Source of the DNA: Nocardia vinacea
Lineage (GTDB): Bacteria; Actinomycetota; Actinomycetes; Mycobacteriales; Mycobacteriaceae
Length of the DNA stretch: 64,000 nucleotides
Direction: 5' to 3'
Assembly: GCF_035920345.1 (NCBI RefSeq)
Contig: NZ_CP109149.1
Span: 434,001 to 498,000, forward strand
Part shown: in pieces, positions 15,720 to 24,632 of the stretch
How the letters are laid out: each line of letters opens with the position of its first letter
Position numbering within the stretch: the stretch's first letter is position 1
The notes under the pieces: model-generated
Seen by the model: only the letters and a program-made list of their open reading frames with translations
Told to the model about the DNA's origin: nothing
Database searches by the model: none
Made by a program: the position numbers and the translations under genes

Positions 15720-16328
15720 TCAGGAGCGCGACGTCGTAGTCGTGGCCACCGCGAGCAGGGCGTCGGCGATCTGCGCGCAGAATGCGTCGGCATCATCGGT
15801 GCCGTGTGTGAGCGCCCGGAACAGGGTCGCACCGCGCAGTAGTTCGAACACCGCGTCGGCATCACAGTCGGGCGCGGCCTGGCCCGAGTCCGCGGCGATG
15901 GTCAGCAACTCTTGCAGTGCTGCGCGGGTGGGCAGCTCGCCGCGGTCGAGCAGGCGGCGGTAGCTGTCGTGGTCGTTGTGATACTCCGAGAGCAGGCCCG
16001 GTATGGCCGAGCGGGCCGCCGGATGAGCGGAAGCGGCCAGGAAAAGGCGGGTCCAGGCCAGCAGGTCCGCGCGCAGATCGCCGCTCGGATCGGGGTGGTT
16101 GAACTCGTCCAGGGCGAAGATGGCGTCCTCCACCAGCGCCCGCTTGCTCGGCCAGCGGCGGTAGATCGAGGTGGTGACCACGCCCGCCCGGCGTGCGACC
16201 GCGGCAATGGTGGTGGCCTGATAACCCGCACTGACCAGCAGTTCCTGTGTGGCGCTGAGCACCTGCGCGTCCAGTTGCGGGTCGCGCGGGCGACCCGGGC
16301 CGGAGCGGGGCCGCGGGGGTGCGCTCAC
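15720..16328 (-). CDS. TetR-family regulator
   Basis: A 202-residue TetR protein: a proline/arginine-rich start, then 'DAQVLSATQELLVSAGYQATTIAAVARRAGVVTTSIYRRWPSKRALVEDAIF' (helix-turn-helix, about residues 18-70), followed by a helical C-terminal domain with 'RADLLAWTRLFLAASAHPAARSAIPGLLSEY'. GTG 16328 is preceded by GGGAGAG. It diverges from the lipocalin-like/phosphotransferase pair, with a 20-bp palindrome between, and is the likely repressor of that pair. Confidence 0.87.
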   Translation of the reverse strand: MSAPPRPRSGPGRPRDPQLDAQVLSATQELLVSAGYQATTIAAVARRAGVVTTSIYRRWPSKRALVEDAIFALDEFNHPDPSGDLRADLLAWTRLFLAASAHPAARSAIPGLLSEYHNDHDSYRRLLDRGELPTRAALQELLTIAADSGQAAPDCDADAVFELLRGATLFRALTHGTDDADAFCAQIADALLAVATTTTSRS

Positions 16329-16393
16329 CGGAACTCTCCCATCGGGTCGAAAAAGAAAATCTGCGAATGAGGTTACATCTAGAACCTGTTTCA

Positions 16394-16413
16394 AATACGC
16401 TACGACCCGTATT
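16394..16413. promoter_or_regulatory. Candidate TetR operator
   Basis: AATACG-N8-CGTATT inverted repeat in the divergent region between the TetR gene and the gene at 16458. It overlaps a TATTCT-like -10 (16410-16415), the right place for repression of the rightward genes. Confidence 0.55.
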
Positions 16414-16457
16414 CTAATTATGTGGCCGCGGCCACACGCACCGAGAGGTACCCGTCG

Positions 16458-17573
16458 ATGTTGACGCCACAGGACGAACTGCTCTGCCACCAGCTGCCCA
16501 CCACCTTCGACCACGTCCAGCAGAGCGATCTGCGTTGGACCGAGCGCGTGGTGATGTACGGCTTCGACACCACCGGCCGGGTGAGTGTGATGACCGGTAT
16601 GGCGCGCTATCCCAACCGCAATCTCATCGACGCCTACGCGATGATCACCATCGGCGACAAGGCGCACGTGATGCGCATGTCCCGGCAGATCGACGGCCGT
16701 TACGACGGGCTCGGCTCCTGGCAGGTCGGGCCGTTCACCTACGAGATCGTCGAGCCGCTGCACAAGGTACGCGCCACCCTGGCGGACAATGAGCACGGCA
16801 TCGAGCTGCAGCTCGAGTTCGACGCGCAGTTCCCGGCTTACGAGCAGGAGCCGGCCTTCTTCCGCACCCGCGGCCGCGTGCGTGAGGACGCCCGTCGCTA
16901 CTACCAGAACGGCCGCATTTCCGGCTGGTTGGTGGTCGAGGGCGAGCGCATCGAGATCGATCCCGAGACCTGGTGGTTCGGTCGCGATCACTCGTGGGGC
17001 ACCCGGCACGGCGGTGGCGGCGGAGCCATCAATGAGGGCGGCGGGATGCTGCAGCCCAGTGAGATTCCGGACGGTGTCCTCTACTACATGGGCATCTTCC
17101 AATTCGAGGACGAGCTGGTGCATTTCGCGCAGCGCGAGACACCCGAGGGGCACCGCTGGCACTTCGAGGGCACCGTGCTCGCGCTGCTCGGTTCCGATGC
17201 GCAGCCGCAGCCGGTGCGCGACGCCGGGCACGATCTGACCTTCCGCGACGACTTCCGCATTGTCAGTGGCGGCAAATTCACCATCGTGGACGCCGCGGGC
17301 AAGACTCGGGAATTCACCATCACCCCCGTCTCCGACTTCTGGCCGGGCATCGCGGGATACGACTTCTATCGTGGCTACGCGTCCGGCATCTGGAAGGGCG
17401 AGGACTGGAGCGACAGCTTCGTCGCAGACCTCACCGATACCAAGGACCTGAAGCAAGCGAGCATGCTCAGCGAGACCTTCTGCCGAATCGAGACCGAGGG
17501 CAAGGTCGGCTACGGCTTGGTCGAGATGGTCTTCATGGGGCGCAACGAGCGCTACGGGTACGAAGGGTACTGA
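16458..17573 (+). CDS. Lipocalin-like protein of the DUF7064/DUF7065 type
   Basis: A 371-residue cytosolic protein without signal peptide. It is rich in beta-strand signatures typical of carotenoid-hydratase/AttH-like double lipocalins: 'RWTERVVMYGFDTTGRVSVMTGMARYPNRNLIDAYAMI' near the N-terminus, 'ETWWFGRDHSWGTRHG' in the middle and 'MLSETFCRIETEGKVGYGLVEMVF' at the end. This family often sits next to aminoglycoside-phosphotransferase-like genes, as it does here (2 bp gap). ATG 16458 has GAGAGG 9 bp upstream; GTG 16422 lies within the promoter. Binding or modification of a steroid-like or hydrophobic compound is a common suggestion but is not shown by the sequence. Confidence 0.7.
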   Translation: MLTPQDELLCHQLPTTFDHVQQSDLRWTERVVMYGFDTTGRVSVMTGMARYPNRNLIDAYAMITIGDKAHVMRMSRQIDGRYDGLGSWQVGPFTYEIVEPLHKVRATLADNEHGIELQLEFDAQFPAYEQEPAFFRTRGRVREDARRYYQNGRISGWLVVEGERIEIDPETWWFGRDHSWGTRHGGGGGAINEGGGMLQPSEIPDGVLYYMGIFQFEDELVHFAQRETPEGHRWHFEGTVLALLGSDAQPQPVRDAGHDLTFRDDFRIVSGGKFTIVDAAGKTREFTITPVSDFWPGIAGYDFYRGYASGIWKGEDWSDSFVADLTDTKDLKQASMLSETFCRIETEGKVGYGLVEMVFMGRNERYGYEGY

Positions 17574-17575
17574 AC

Positions 17576-18601
17576 TTGAGCACTACTCGACTGCCGGCAG
17601 AGCAGCTGGCGGCGGCGCTGGAACCTGCTGCGCGCCGGAATATCCCGCTGTCCGGCGTCGCCCAGGTCCGCAATTTCGATCGCACCGATCGTGGATTCGC
17701 CACCGAAACCTACACTTTCGATCTCGAGGACGAAAGCGGCTCGCTGCCAATGGTTTTCCGGCGTCCACCGGAAATGGCGCTGTTTCCCGACTATGATCTG
17801 CTGCGGCAGGTGCTGGTCATGCGGCGGCTGGCCGATACCGATATCCCTGTCGCCACGCCGATCTGGCTGGACCGGGACGGCTGCGATCTCGGCAGCCCGT
17901 ACTTCGTGATGAACCGGCTCACTGGCGAAGCACCCAGTGACTATCCCTCGTATCATGTGGCGGGAAACTACTTCGAGGCCACGCCGGAGCAGCGCGAGCG
18001 CATGTGGTGGGGGTGCGTCGACACCATCGCCGATATCCACCGATTGGATTGGCGGGCACTGCGCCTCGACTTCCTGGCGCTGCCACGGCATGGCAGCAGC
18101 CCGGTCGAGCAGATCGTCAACTACCTGGATTCGGCGCTGGCCTGGGCTACTACGGGCGATCAACCCGAGACCTATCGGCGGGCCATCACCTATCTGCGAG
18201 CCAACCTCTACGAGCCCGAGCACATCACGCTCTGTTGGGGTGACGCCCGCATGTCGAACATTCTGTACGACAAAGACTTCCGGGTCAGCGGCGTATTGGA
18301 CTGGGAGATCGCCTACCTCGGCGATCACGAGGCCGACCTGGCCTGGCTGCTGTTCCTGGACTGGGCCAGTAGCGAATTCGAGGGTCATGCGCCGCTACCC
18401 GGCACGCCGACCCGCGAGGAGACCATCGCCTACTACGAGAAGCGCAGCGGAATGCCGGTCCGCAATCTCCGGTACAACGAGATCCTGGCGGCAGTGCTGC
18501 TGTCGGTTCCCCTGCTGCGCATGGCCAATCGCATACAGCTACCGCCGGAGATGAATATCACCGGCTTCTGCACCACCCGAATCGCGCAGTTGCTGTCCTG
18601 A
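17576..18601 (+). CDS. Phosphotransferase of the aminoglycoside phosphotransferase fold
   Basis: A 341-residue kinase-fold protein. The catalytic loop reads 'CWGDARMSNILY' (usually HGD...N) and the metal-binding loop 'GVLDWEIAYLGDHEADLAWLL'; the N-lobe has 'FDRTDRGFATETYTFDLEDE' and 'MVFRRPP'. The first histidine of the HGD motif is tryptophan, as in many acyl-CoA-dehydrogenase-associated APH-like proteins. It starts at TTG 17576, directly after the upstream stop, so it is translationally coupled to the lipocalin-like gene. Members in this context probably phosphorylate a metabolite such as a sterol- or terpene-derived alcohol rather than an antibiotic; that is inference. Confidence 0.82.
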   Translation: MSTTRLPAEQLAAALEPAARRNIPLSGVAQVRNFDRTDRGFATETYTFDLEDESGSLPMVFRRPPEMALFPDYDLLRQVLVMRRLADTDIPVATPIWLDRDGCDLGSPYFVMNRLTGEAPSDYPSYHVAGNYFEATPEQRERMWWGCVDTIADIHRLDWRALRLDFLALPRHGSSPVEQIVNYLDSALAWATTGDQPETYRRAITYLRANLYEPEHITLCWGDARMSNILYDKDFRVSGVLDWEIAYLGDHEADLAWLLFLDWASSEFEGHAPLPGTPTREETIAYYEKRSGMPVRNLRYNEILAAVLLSVPLLRMANRIQLPPEMNITGFCTTRIAQLLS

Positions 18602-18801
18602 TCCGCGGACCGGCTCTCGTGGAGAATTAGGCGACGACGAAAGGACTCGGCCTCGGGACCGGCACCGGGGCGGAGGTTTTCTCTCGTGAGTGCATTGGCG
18701 GTTGAAGACCCATGCAGAAGCGCACATCAGCGGAACACCCTCGCCCACCCATCCTCGGACTGACAACCTCCCGGGTCGACACCAGTAGGCGACCCGCTCG
18801 G

Positions 18802-18807
18802 TACGAT
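18802..18807 (+). promoter_or_regulatory. -10 box for a leaderless transcript
   Basis: TACGAT lies 7 bp before GTG 18814, a spacing typical of leaderless actinobacterial mRNAs. No Shine-Dalgarno sequence precedes that GTG, which supports it over the in-frame ATG at 18712. Confidence 0.45.
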
Positions 18808-18813
18808 CCAGCG

Positions 18814-20019
18814 GTGCAATCCGATCCAACTGGCGACGTCGGCGCGGTGCTACGCGCCGCCCGCCTGGCGGCCGGGGTCACCCTGGCCGGGATGGCGGCA
18901 CGCACCTGCTATTCCAAACCGTATCTGGGGCAGCTGGAAACCGGGGTCCGCACCGTACGCGAAGAGCATGTCGCCGCCTACCAGACCGCGCTCGGTGTGC
19001 GTATCGGCACGACCACTGCGGCGAGTGTGCTCGATGAGCTTGCCCCCCTGTTGCAGGCGGTGTTCGTCAATTCCGCGGACGCTTCGCCTGCTCCCGACAA
19101 TGCGGAGGCGCTCGTCCGGTGGGCCCGTGCGCACCAATGGGACGACGCGACCACTGTCCGCGAGGTGGTGACGGCCTGGTTGGCTCGCCATCGTGGTCGC
19201 CTCGACACCGCGTCGGCGCGGGTTTACCTCGCCGCTGCCGAACTGGCCGATATCGCATCCGCGATGGCCTGGGACGTCGAGGACACCGCCGCGGCACAGC
19301 ACTACGGGATCCTGGCCGCACGCTGGGCGCACGCCGCGGGTGACGATGCCTTGGCGGCCGCCGTCCTGGCCTCGCTCGCCTACCAATACTTGGACCGCAA
19401 TCGTGCGGCCGAGGCCCTGGAATTGACCCGGTTCGCGCAATACGCGGCCCGGCACTCGCTGGGTCCGGCGTTGCGCGCGGCGTTGGCTACCCGGGAGGCG
19501 TGGGCGCAATTGATATTGGGCGAGGAGAAGGCATTCCGGCGGCTGACCGCATTCGCCGAGGACTGCCGACAAGAACCGGATCCGATCGATGCGATCCATG
19601 CCCCGGCCGGTCGCAGTCTGCGCGCCGCGGAGCTGGCGTGTCTGATCGGCCCTCGCCGTCGTGTGCCAGGACCTGCCGACTTACACCGGGTCTTCGGTGC
19701 GGGCTACCGTGGCCTCGACTGCGGTCGCCCGCAGGTGCTGAGCTGGGCGCAGGACCATGTAGGCCGCTCGGTGCACGCACCTACGGCTGGGCGTGACCAG
19801 GTGTTCGAGATGGTTATCCTGGCCAGGGTCCAACTGCTGCTCGATGAGCCCGAGCAGGCCGCGGGGCTGATCACAACGGCGTTGCCACAGGCCGAGCCTT
19901 GGGTGGCCGGTCGAGTTGGCTCGCGATTGCGCGACTTTCGTCATGAATCCACCCGGTTCGCCGCGGTTCCCGCGATCCGCGAAGCCAACGATGCGATCGG
20001 CACGCTCATGCACCGATGA
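18814..20019 (+). CDS. XRE-family regulator with helical repeat C-terminus
   Basis: About 401 residues. The N-terminal helix-turn-helix reads 'VGAVLRAARLAAGVTLAGMAARTCYSKPYLGQLETGVRTV' and is followed by alanine-rich helical pairs resembling TPR units ('AAAQHYGILAARWAHAAGDDALAAAVLASLAYQYL', 'AAEALELTRFAQYAARHSLGPAL'). This layout is common in actinobacterial XRE regulators that sense a ligand or peptide through the repeats. The frame is open from ATG 18712, but the first 34 residues are Pro/Arg-rich, not conserved in type, and contain the likely -10 box. No neighbouring target is obvious; the secreted GH1 gene 76 bp downstream is the nearest candidate. Confidence 0.75.
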   Translation: MQSDPTGDVGAVLRAARLAAGVTLAGMAARTCYSKPYLGQLETGVRTVREEHVAAYQTALGVRIGTTTAASVLDELAPLLQAVFVNSADASPAPDNAEALVRWARAHQWDDATTVREVVTAWLARHRGRLDTASARVYLAAAELADIASAMAWDVEDTAAAQHYGILAARWAHAAGDDALAAAVLASLAYQYLDRNRAAEALELTRFAQYAARHSLGPALRAALATREAWAQLILGEEKAFRRLTAFAEDCRQEPDPIDAIHAPAGRSLRAAELACLIGPRRRVPGPADLHRVFGAGYRGLDCGRPQVLSWAQDHVGRSVHAPTAGRDQVFEMVILARVQLLLDEPEQAAGLITTALPQAEPWVAGRVGSRLRDFRHESTRFAAVPAIREANDAIGTLMHR

Positions 20020-20095
20020 CCGGTGCCACCGGAGAGGTCTGCAAAGGTCTGCTGTTAGGGCGGAATGGCCGAAATGCTCCGTAACGTAGGGCCTC

Positions 20096-21418
20096 ATGAT
20101 CAGACGGTCCATTCAGCTAGCGTTCCGGTGCGCGGCAGTCGCTGTGCTATCAGCGGTGACCGTATCCGGTACTGTCGCGGGCGCGACGCCAGGGGACGGG
20201 TTGTCGCCGCTGGGATCGGACTTCATGTGGGGCGTGGCGTCGGCGGGATTTCAGAACGAGGGGCACGCTCCGGACAGCAACTGGAGTCGGTACGCGGCCA
20301 GCGGCGCCGTCGAGCCGTACGGCGATTCGGTCGACTTCTACCATCGCTATCGCGAGGACATCGCGCTCGCCAAAAGCCTAGGCGTGCAGGTTTATCGGCT
20401 CAGCATCGAATGGGCGCGTATCCAGCCGCAACCCAGCACCTGGGATAACGATGCTCTCACCTTCTACGACAATGTCGTCGCCGAGATCCGCGCCGCGGGC
20501 ATGCGCCCGATGCTCACCCTCGACCACTGGGTCTATCCCGGATGGGAGGTGGATCGGGGTGGGTGGAACTCGCCGCAGATGCTGGATGACTGGCTGGCCA
20601 ACGCGCGGGTGGTCGTCGACCGGTATGCCGATGACAACCCGATGTGGGTCACTCTCAACGAACCCGTCTTCTACCCGTTGCAGGAGATGCGCGCCTCCGG
20701 ACTGAGCCCGGCAGCGATGCCCGCGATGGTGGACCGGTTGGTGGCTGCGCACAACACCATCTACGACTACATCCACGCCCGCCAACCCGGCGCGATGGTG
20801 ACCAGCAACGTCGCCTACTTCGTCGGTGCGGAGGCACAGCTCGATACCGTTATCGAAGACCGGATCGGACCGAAGCTGGACTACATCGGTATCGATTACT
20901 ACTACGGTGCGACACCCGCGACCGCGGGGACCATCCTGAGTGCGCTGCAGAATGAGCCCTGGAAATCCCAGATCACTCCGGAGGGCATCTATTACGCACT
21001 GCGTTTCTATGCCCGGAAATTCCCTGGCCGCCCGCTCTACATCATCGAGAACGGAATGCCGACCGAGAACGCGAACCCGCGCGCTGATGGCTGGACCCGC
21101 GCCGACGTTCTGCGCGACACCGTCTACTGGTTGCAGCGCGCCAAGGCCGACGGCATGAACCTGATCGGCTACAACTACTGGAGCCTCACCGACAACTACG
21201 AATGGGGCAGCTACACACCGCGTTTCGGTCTCTACACGATAGATGTGAAGACCGATCCCACCCTGGCCCGCCGGCCCACCGATGCCGTGCCGGCCTACCA
21301 CGACATCGTCACCGCGAACGGTGTGCCGAGCGGCTATCTTCCCACCCGCCCACCAGTCGTGTGCTCGATCGTGGACCCACCGTCGAGCTGCACTGATCCA
21401 GTGACACTTCCACGCTGA
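20096..21418 (+). CDS. Secreted GH1-family beta-glycosidase
   Basis: A 440-residue protein with signal peptide ('MIRRSIQLAFRCAAVAVL', then 'SAVTVSGTVAGATPGDG') and a full glycoside hydrolase family 1 barrel. The acid/base E189 sits in 'WVTLNEPVFY', the nucleophile E318 in 'YIIENGMP', plus 'DFMWGVASAGFQNEG', 'YRLSIEWARIQPQP' and 'YNYWSLTDNYEWGSYTPRFGLY' that line the glycone site. Most bacterial GH1 enzymes are cytosolic, so export is notable. Two C-terminal cysteines ('VCSIVDPPSSC') may form a disulfide. It probably releases glucose or a related sugar from a glycoside or disaccharide outside the cell. Confidence 0.88.
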   Translation: MIRRSIQLAFRCAAVAVLSAVTVSGTVAGATPGDGLSPLGSDFMWGVASAGFQNEGHAPDSNWSRYAASGAVEPYGDSVDFYHRYREDIALAKSLGVQVYRLSIEWARIQPQPSTWDNDALTFYDNVVAEIRAAGMRPMLTLDHWVYPGWEVDRGGWNSPQMLDDWLANARVVVDRYADDNPMWVTLNEPVFYPLQEMRASGLSPAAMPAMVDRLVAAHNTIYDYIHARQPGAMVTSNVAYFVGAEAQLDTVIEDRIGPKLDYIGIDYYYGATPATAGTILSALQNEPWKSQITPEGIYYALRFYARKFPGRPLYIIENGMPTENANPRADGWTRADVLRDTVYWLQRAKADGMNLIGYNYWSLTDNYEWGSYTPRFGLYTIDVKTDPTLARRPTDAVPAYHDIVTANGVPSGYLPTRPPVVCSIVDPPSSCTDPVTLPR

Positions 21419-21722
21419 TACCTGGAGTTCTTGACCGAGGGCTCGGGACGATAGCTGTGGTTCCGGCCGTCGTCATCAGTACGTTTTGGCGTCGGGCGAC
21501 CAGATCGGCCGTCGCCCGTAGTCATCGAGCTAGTCGCTCAGAGGCGGCGGGGAAGTGGGCGAACCTGCGGTTGCCCGAATCCGCCTTGGCTGAGGTCGAG
21601 CCCTACGAGGGCGCAGCCCCGACGACCGAGCCCTTCCCGCGCATCTGGCGATGAGCGGTCCTGCCATCGAGCTTTGTCGAAAACATCACCAGGAAGGTGC
21701 CCTCATAGCCGAGGGCGGAATT
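21419..21722. other. Intergenic region
   Basis: About 304 bp between the GH1 gene and the LVIVD gene. I see no gene or clear structure; the promoter of the LVIVD-DUF305 unit should lie here. Confidence 0.4.
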
Positions 21723-23291
21723 ATGAGATCACTCCCGGTTCGCCGCGTCAGGCGGTTCATTGCCCTAGTCGCCGCCGCGACGCTGCTCCCGGTGGCTCCC
21801 GGTGCGGCGCAACCGCCCGAAGGCAGTATCGGTTCCGTACAGGAAGTGCACGGCATCGCGAATACCTCCGCCGGACGCGCTGACTGTCGTGGCGACGCTA
21901 TGCCCGAACCCGGCCTGCAGGGCGATGTTTCGGCGGCCGACCGCGACAGCGGTCGTAGCACTCAGGGGTATCGATGCAACATCACTCGTGTGGGCGGGTA
22001 CGCGGGACGTGGCGGCGGCATCACCTCGACGAGTTTCGATCATTGCGTCTACCTGGGCAGTTTCTTCCCCGGCGATCTGCTCGGCCCCGCGACCGGAGTA
22101 CAGGTGATCGATGTTTCCGACCCGACGAACCCGGTGCCGACGGCAACGCTGACCGAGCCCGCGATGCTGGCCGGGACGTGGGAGAGCCTAAAGGTCAACC
22201 CGGTCCGAAAACTGTTGGTGGGCACCGGAGCTCCGGCATTCACCGGCGCCGGACTGATCTCGGTATACGACGTCTCCGACTGTGCGCACCCGCGCCTGCT
22301 CAACCCTGGGCCGGGCACCGATCTGACGTTGCCCGTCCCGATCACAGCGCACGAGGGCGGGTTCTCCCCGGATGGCAACACGTACTGGGCATCGGGTGTT
22401 TTGCCCGGCATCGTCAGCGCCGTCGATCTGACCGACCCGGCCACCCCGCGCGTTATCTGGCAGGGCATGCCCGGCACGTCGATGCACGGGATGGGTTTAC
22501 GTGCCGACGGCAACCGCCTGTACCTGGCGAACAATATGGGCGGACTGACCATCCTCGACACTAGCGCCGTACAGCGGCGCGATCCGGACCCGCAGGTTCC
22601 GGTGGTCGCCGAGATGACATGGACCGACGGCTGGGCAACCCAGCAAGCGATCCCCATCGAGTACGGCGGCAGACCCTATCTTTTCGTCGCCGATGAAGCA
22701 GGCTCCGGTGGGGTCAAACTCATCGATATCTTCGACGACACCCAACCTCGGGTGGTGAACTCGATAAAACTCGAGATCAACCTGTCCCAACACCGGGACA
22801 ACGCCATCGCGTCCAGTATGGGCGGCTCGATATTCGCCTACGACGCACACTACTGTGCCGCCGATCGTCCCTCGAATCCGACAGCACTCGCGTGCGGCTG
22901 GATCTCTTCTGGGATAAGGGTTTTCGACGTGCGCGATCCATTCCATGTCCGGGAGATCGCCTACTACAATCCGCCGGCCCAGACCGGGCACAACATCGAG
23001 CGGTGGAATTCGCCGCACGCACTCGCCTCGGTCGTCGGCGCTCCTTTGCTGAGCGGCCCCTCCGTGATGCAGGCACTGAATGACGGCATCTTTGATCCGG
23101 CCACGGCAATGAGCACCCGCACAGGCGATCTGGCGTTCGGCGACCTGTCCACCGACTGGTGCTTCTCCGGCCCCGAATGGCACGGCACTCAACTCTGGGC
23201 CGCTTGCGCCGACAACGGTTTCTCGACTCTGCAACTCGCGCCCGATGTGTATACCCCGCCTGCCGACCAGCACTCGACGGGAGGGGCATGA
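21723..23291 (+). CDS. Secreted LVIVD-repeat beta-propeller protein
   Basis: About 522 residues with an N-terminal signal ('MRSLPVRRVRRFIALVAAATL' region, cleavage near 'APGAAQ') and repeated propeller blades of the LVIVD type: 'GVQVIDVSDPTNPVPTATL', 'GLISVYDVSDCAHPRLL', 'VSAVDLTDPATPRVIWQ', 'GGLTILDTSAVQRRDPDPQ', 'GVKLIDIFDDTQPRVV' and 'GIRVFDVRDPFHVREIA'. Several cysteines suggest an oxidised extracytoplasmic location. ATG 21723 is chosen because the signal peptide begins there; the open frame reaches 21651. Its last codons overlap the DUF305 start (ATGA), so the two are translationally coupled and probably act together at the cell surface. The biochemical role is unknown. Confidence 0.8.
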   Translation: MRSLPVRRVRRFIALVAAATLLPVAPGAAQPPEGSIGSVQEVHGIANTSAGRADCRGDAMPEPGLQGDVSAADRDSGRSTQGYRCNITRVGGYAGRGGGITSTSFDHCVYLGSFFPGDLLGPATGVQVIDVSDPTNPVPTATLTEPAMLAGTWESLKVNPVRKLLVGTGAPAFTGAGLISVYDVSDCAHPRLLNPGPGTDLTLPVPITAHEGGFSPDGNTYWASGVLPGIVSAVDLTDPATPRVIWQGMPGTSMHGMGLRADGNRLYLANNMGGLTILDTSAVQRRDPDPQVPVVAEMTWTDGWATQQAIPIEYGGRPYLFVADEAGSGGVKLIDIFDDTQPRVVNSIKLEINLSQHRDNAIASSMGGSIFAYDAHYCAADRPSNPTALACGWISSGIRVFDVRDPFHVREIAYYNPPAQTGHNIERWNSPHALASVVGAPLLSGPSVMQALNDGIFDPATAMSTRTGDLAFGDLSTDWCFSGPEWHGTQLWAACADNGFSTLQLAPDVYTPPADQHSTGGA

Positions 23292-23947
23292 AACGACGCA
23301 GCTGGGTCACGGTGGCCGTATTCGGTTCGCTCGCACTGCTCCTCCTGGTGCTCGGCGCGGCGAGCCGCCCACTCGTAATCCCTGATACCCCTTCTCCCAC
23401 AGTGATTCTCAGCGCGACCGAGATCGGGTTCGTGCAGGATATGACCGCCCATCACCAGCAAGCGCTGGTCATGGTGCAACGCCTGCGGCAGGCCGACGAT
23501 CCGACGGTGCTGAGGCTCGCGCAACAGATCGCCGACGGTCAACGTCTCGAGATCGGCATGATGCTGGGCTGGCTGCGCCTGGCCGGTACCACCTCCACCA
23601 ACCCGCATCCGATGGCTTGGATGCACAATGCCGATCAGCGGGCGCAATCCAGCCATCACCAATCGACCGCAACCACGATGGCATCCACTACCGCTTCCAT
23701 GCCGGGAATGGCCTCCAGAGCCGAACTCGACGCATTGTCCTCGGCTACCGGCCGAGAAGCGGACACCCTGTTCCTCGAGTTGATGCAACGCCACCACTAC
23801 GGCGGTATCGCTATGGCTCAGGCGGTCGACGAACAGCTCGACGGTGGCCCCGTCGAACAGATCGCCCGGGACATGATCAGCACACAAGGTCAGGAAGCCG
23901 GCCTGATCGGACTACTGCTCTCGCAACGCAGCGCGGACCCCGAGTAG
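23288..23947 (+). CDS. DUF305-family membrane-anchored protein
   Basis: A 219-residue protein with a single N-terminal membrane segment ('WVTVAVFGSLALLLLVLGAA') and two DUF305 helical halves. The family motifs appear as 'FVQDMTAHHQQALVMVQRLRQ' and 'FLELMQRHHYGGIAMAQAV'; the paired His and Met residues suggest metal (often copper) binding. A Met/His-rich linker ('SSHHQSTATTMASTTASMPGM') connects them. It overlaps the upstream stop by ATGA. It is likely a periplasmic-side metal or redox protein partnered with the LVIVD propeller. Confidence 0.85.
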   Translation: MKRRSWVTVAVFGSLALLLLVLGAASRPLVIPDTPSPTVILSATEIGFVQDMTAHHQQALVMVQRLRQADDPTVLRLAQQIADGQRLEIGMMLGWLRLAGTTSTNPHPMAWMHNADQRAQSSHHQSTATTMASTTASMPGMASRAELDALSSATGREADTLFLELMQRHHYGGIAMAQAVDEQLDGGPVEQIARDMISTQGQEAGLIGLLLSQRSADPE

Positions 23948-24053
23948 GTCGATCAGACCTGATCGGTGAGCGCGCCTTTCGAAGCGGAGTCGACGAATGG
24001 CCCATGAGTGCCTGGCGGTGCCGGAGCCGACAGGGCCGCTCATACGGCAGCGC

Positions 24054-24212
24054 TCATTCGAGGGCGGGTTGGTCTGCCCGTTCCGGCGTGGTGGCGGTGA
24101 TGTGGTAGCGGCGGCCCTCGATCTTGTCGGGCCGGTAGCAGATGGCGGAATCGATCACGACTGCCCGGTCGCGCGGGCTCGCGAGGATAAAGATGGGACT
24201 GGATAAGAGCAT
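24054..24212 (-). CDS. 52-residue protein of unknown function
   Basis: A short frame preceded by an excellent 'caggagaaacacg' site on the minus strand encodes 'MLLSSPIFILASPRDRAVVI' continuing 'DSAICYRPDKIEGRRYHITATTPERADQ', ending at TGA 24054-24056. It starts 18 bp after the DUF3467 gene stop, in the same direction, so it is probably the third gene of that operon. I do not recognise the family. Confidence 0.55.
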   Translation of the reverse strand: MLLSSPIFILASPRDRAVVIDSAICYRPDKIEGRRYHITATTPERADQPALE

Positions 24213-24230
24213 CGTGTTTCTCCTGTCCGG

Positions 24231-24542
24231 TTATTCTCCGAGGTGGGTAATCGGGCCGAACTGCTGTTCATAGTTGCTCATGCTGTCGTTCAAGATCTGC
24301 ATCAGCCGGAAGATCATCGCCGGTGGGAACTTCACCCTTGACACCACTCGAGCCGGTTGACGCATCACCGGCTGACCAGCGTCGTCGACACCCTGATCGG
24401 TCGGCAGATATACGAGGAAGTCGAGGGTGAAGTCGGTCCGGTTGTACCAGCAGGTGAACCCGTTGGAGTAGGCACCGGCGCTCATTACCTCCGGCACGAT
24501 CACCTCGACGTCGTTCGGGGGCGGCAGAGTCGGTTCGTTCAT
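24231..24542 (-). CDS. DUF3467-domain protein
   Basis: A 103-residue protein with the DUF3467 pattern: an acidic start, 'VMSAGAYSNGFTCWYNRTDFTLDFLVYLP', 'ARVVSRVKFPPAMIFRLMQILNDSMSNYEQQFGPI'. The family is small, soluble and uncharacterised. The start follows 'aaaggtgaccgcgg' on the minus strand. It sits between the coiled-coil gene (90 bp upstream) and a 52-codon gene (18 bp downstream), all co-oriented, implying a shared function. Confidence 0.8.
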   Translation of the reverse strand: MNEPTLPPPNDVEVIVPEVMSAGAYSNGFTCWYNRTDFTLDFLVYLPTDQGVDDAGQPVMRQPARVVSRVKFPPAMIFRLMQILNDSMSNYEQQFGPITHLGE

Positions 24543-24632
24543 CCGCGGTCACCTTTCACCGGTCGACGAAAAGAGCACATCGCTGGGCGGTGGCCCCTTT
24601 CGTCGACACGTCGTTCGACAGCAGATCGGTGG

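Noticed and set aside
16329..17456. Upstream extension of the TetR frame at 15720 (578 codons in all)
   Set aside because: The extra part is antisense to the lipocalin-like gene; the regulator begins at GTG 16328 with a good ribosome-binding site.
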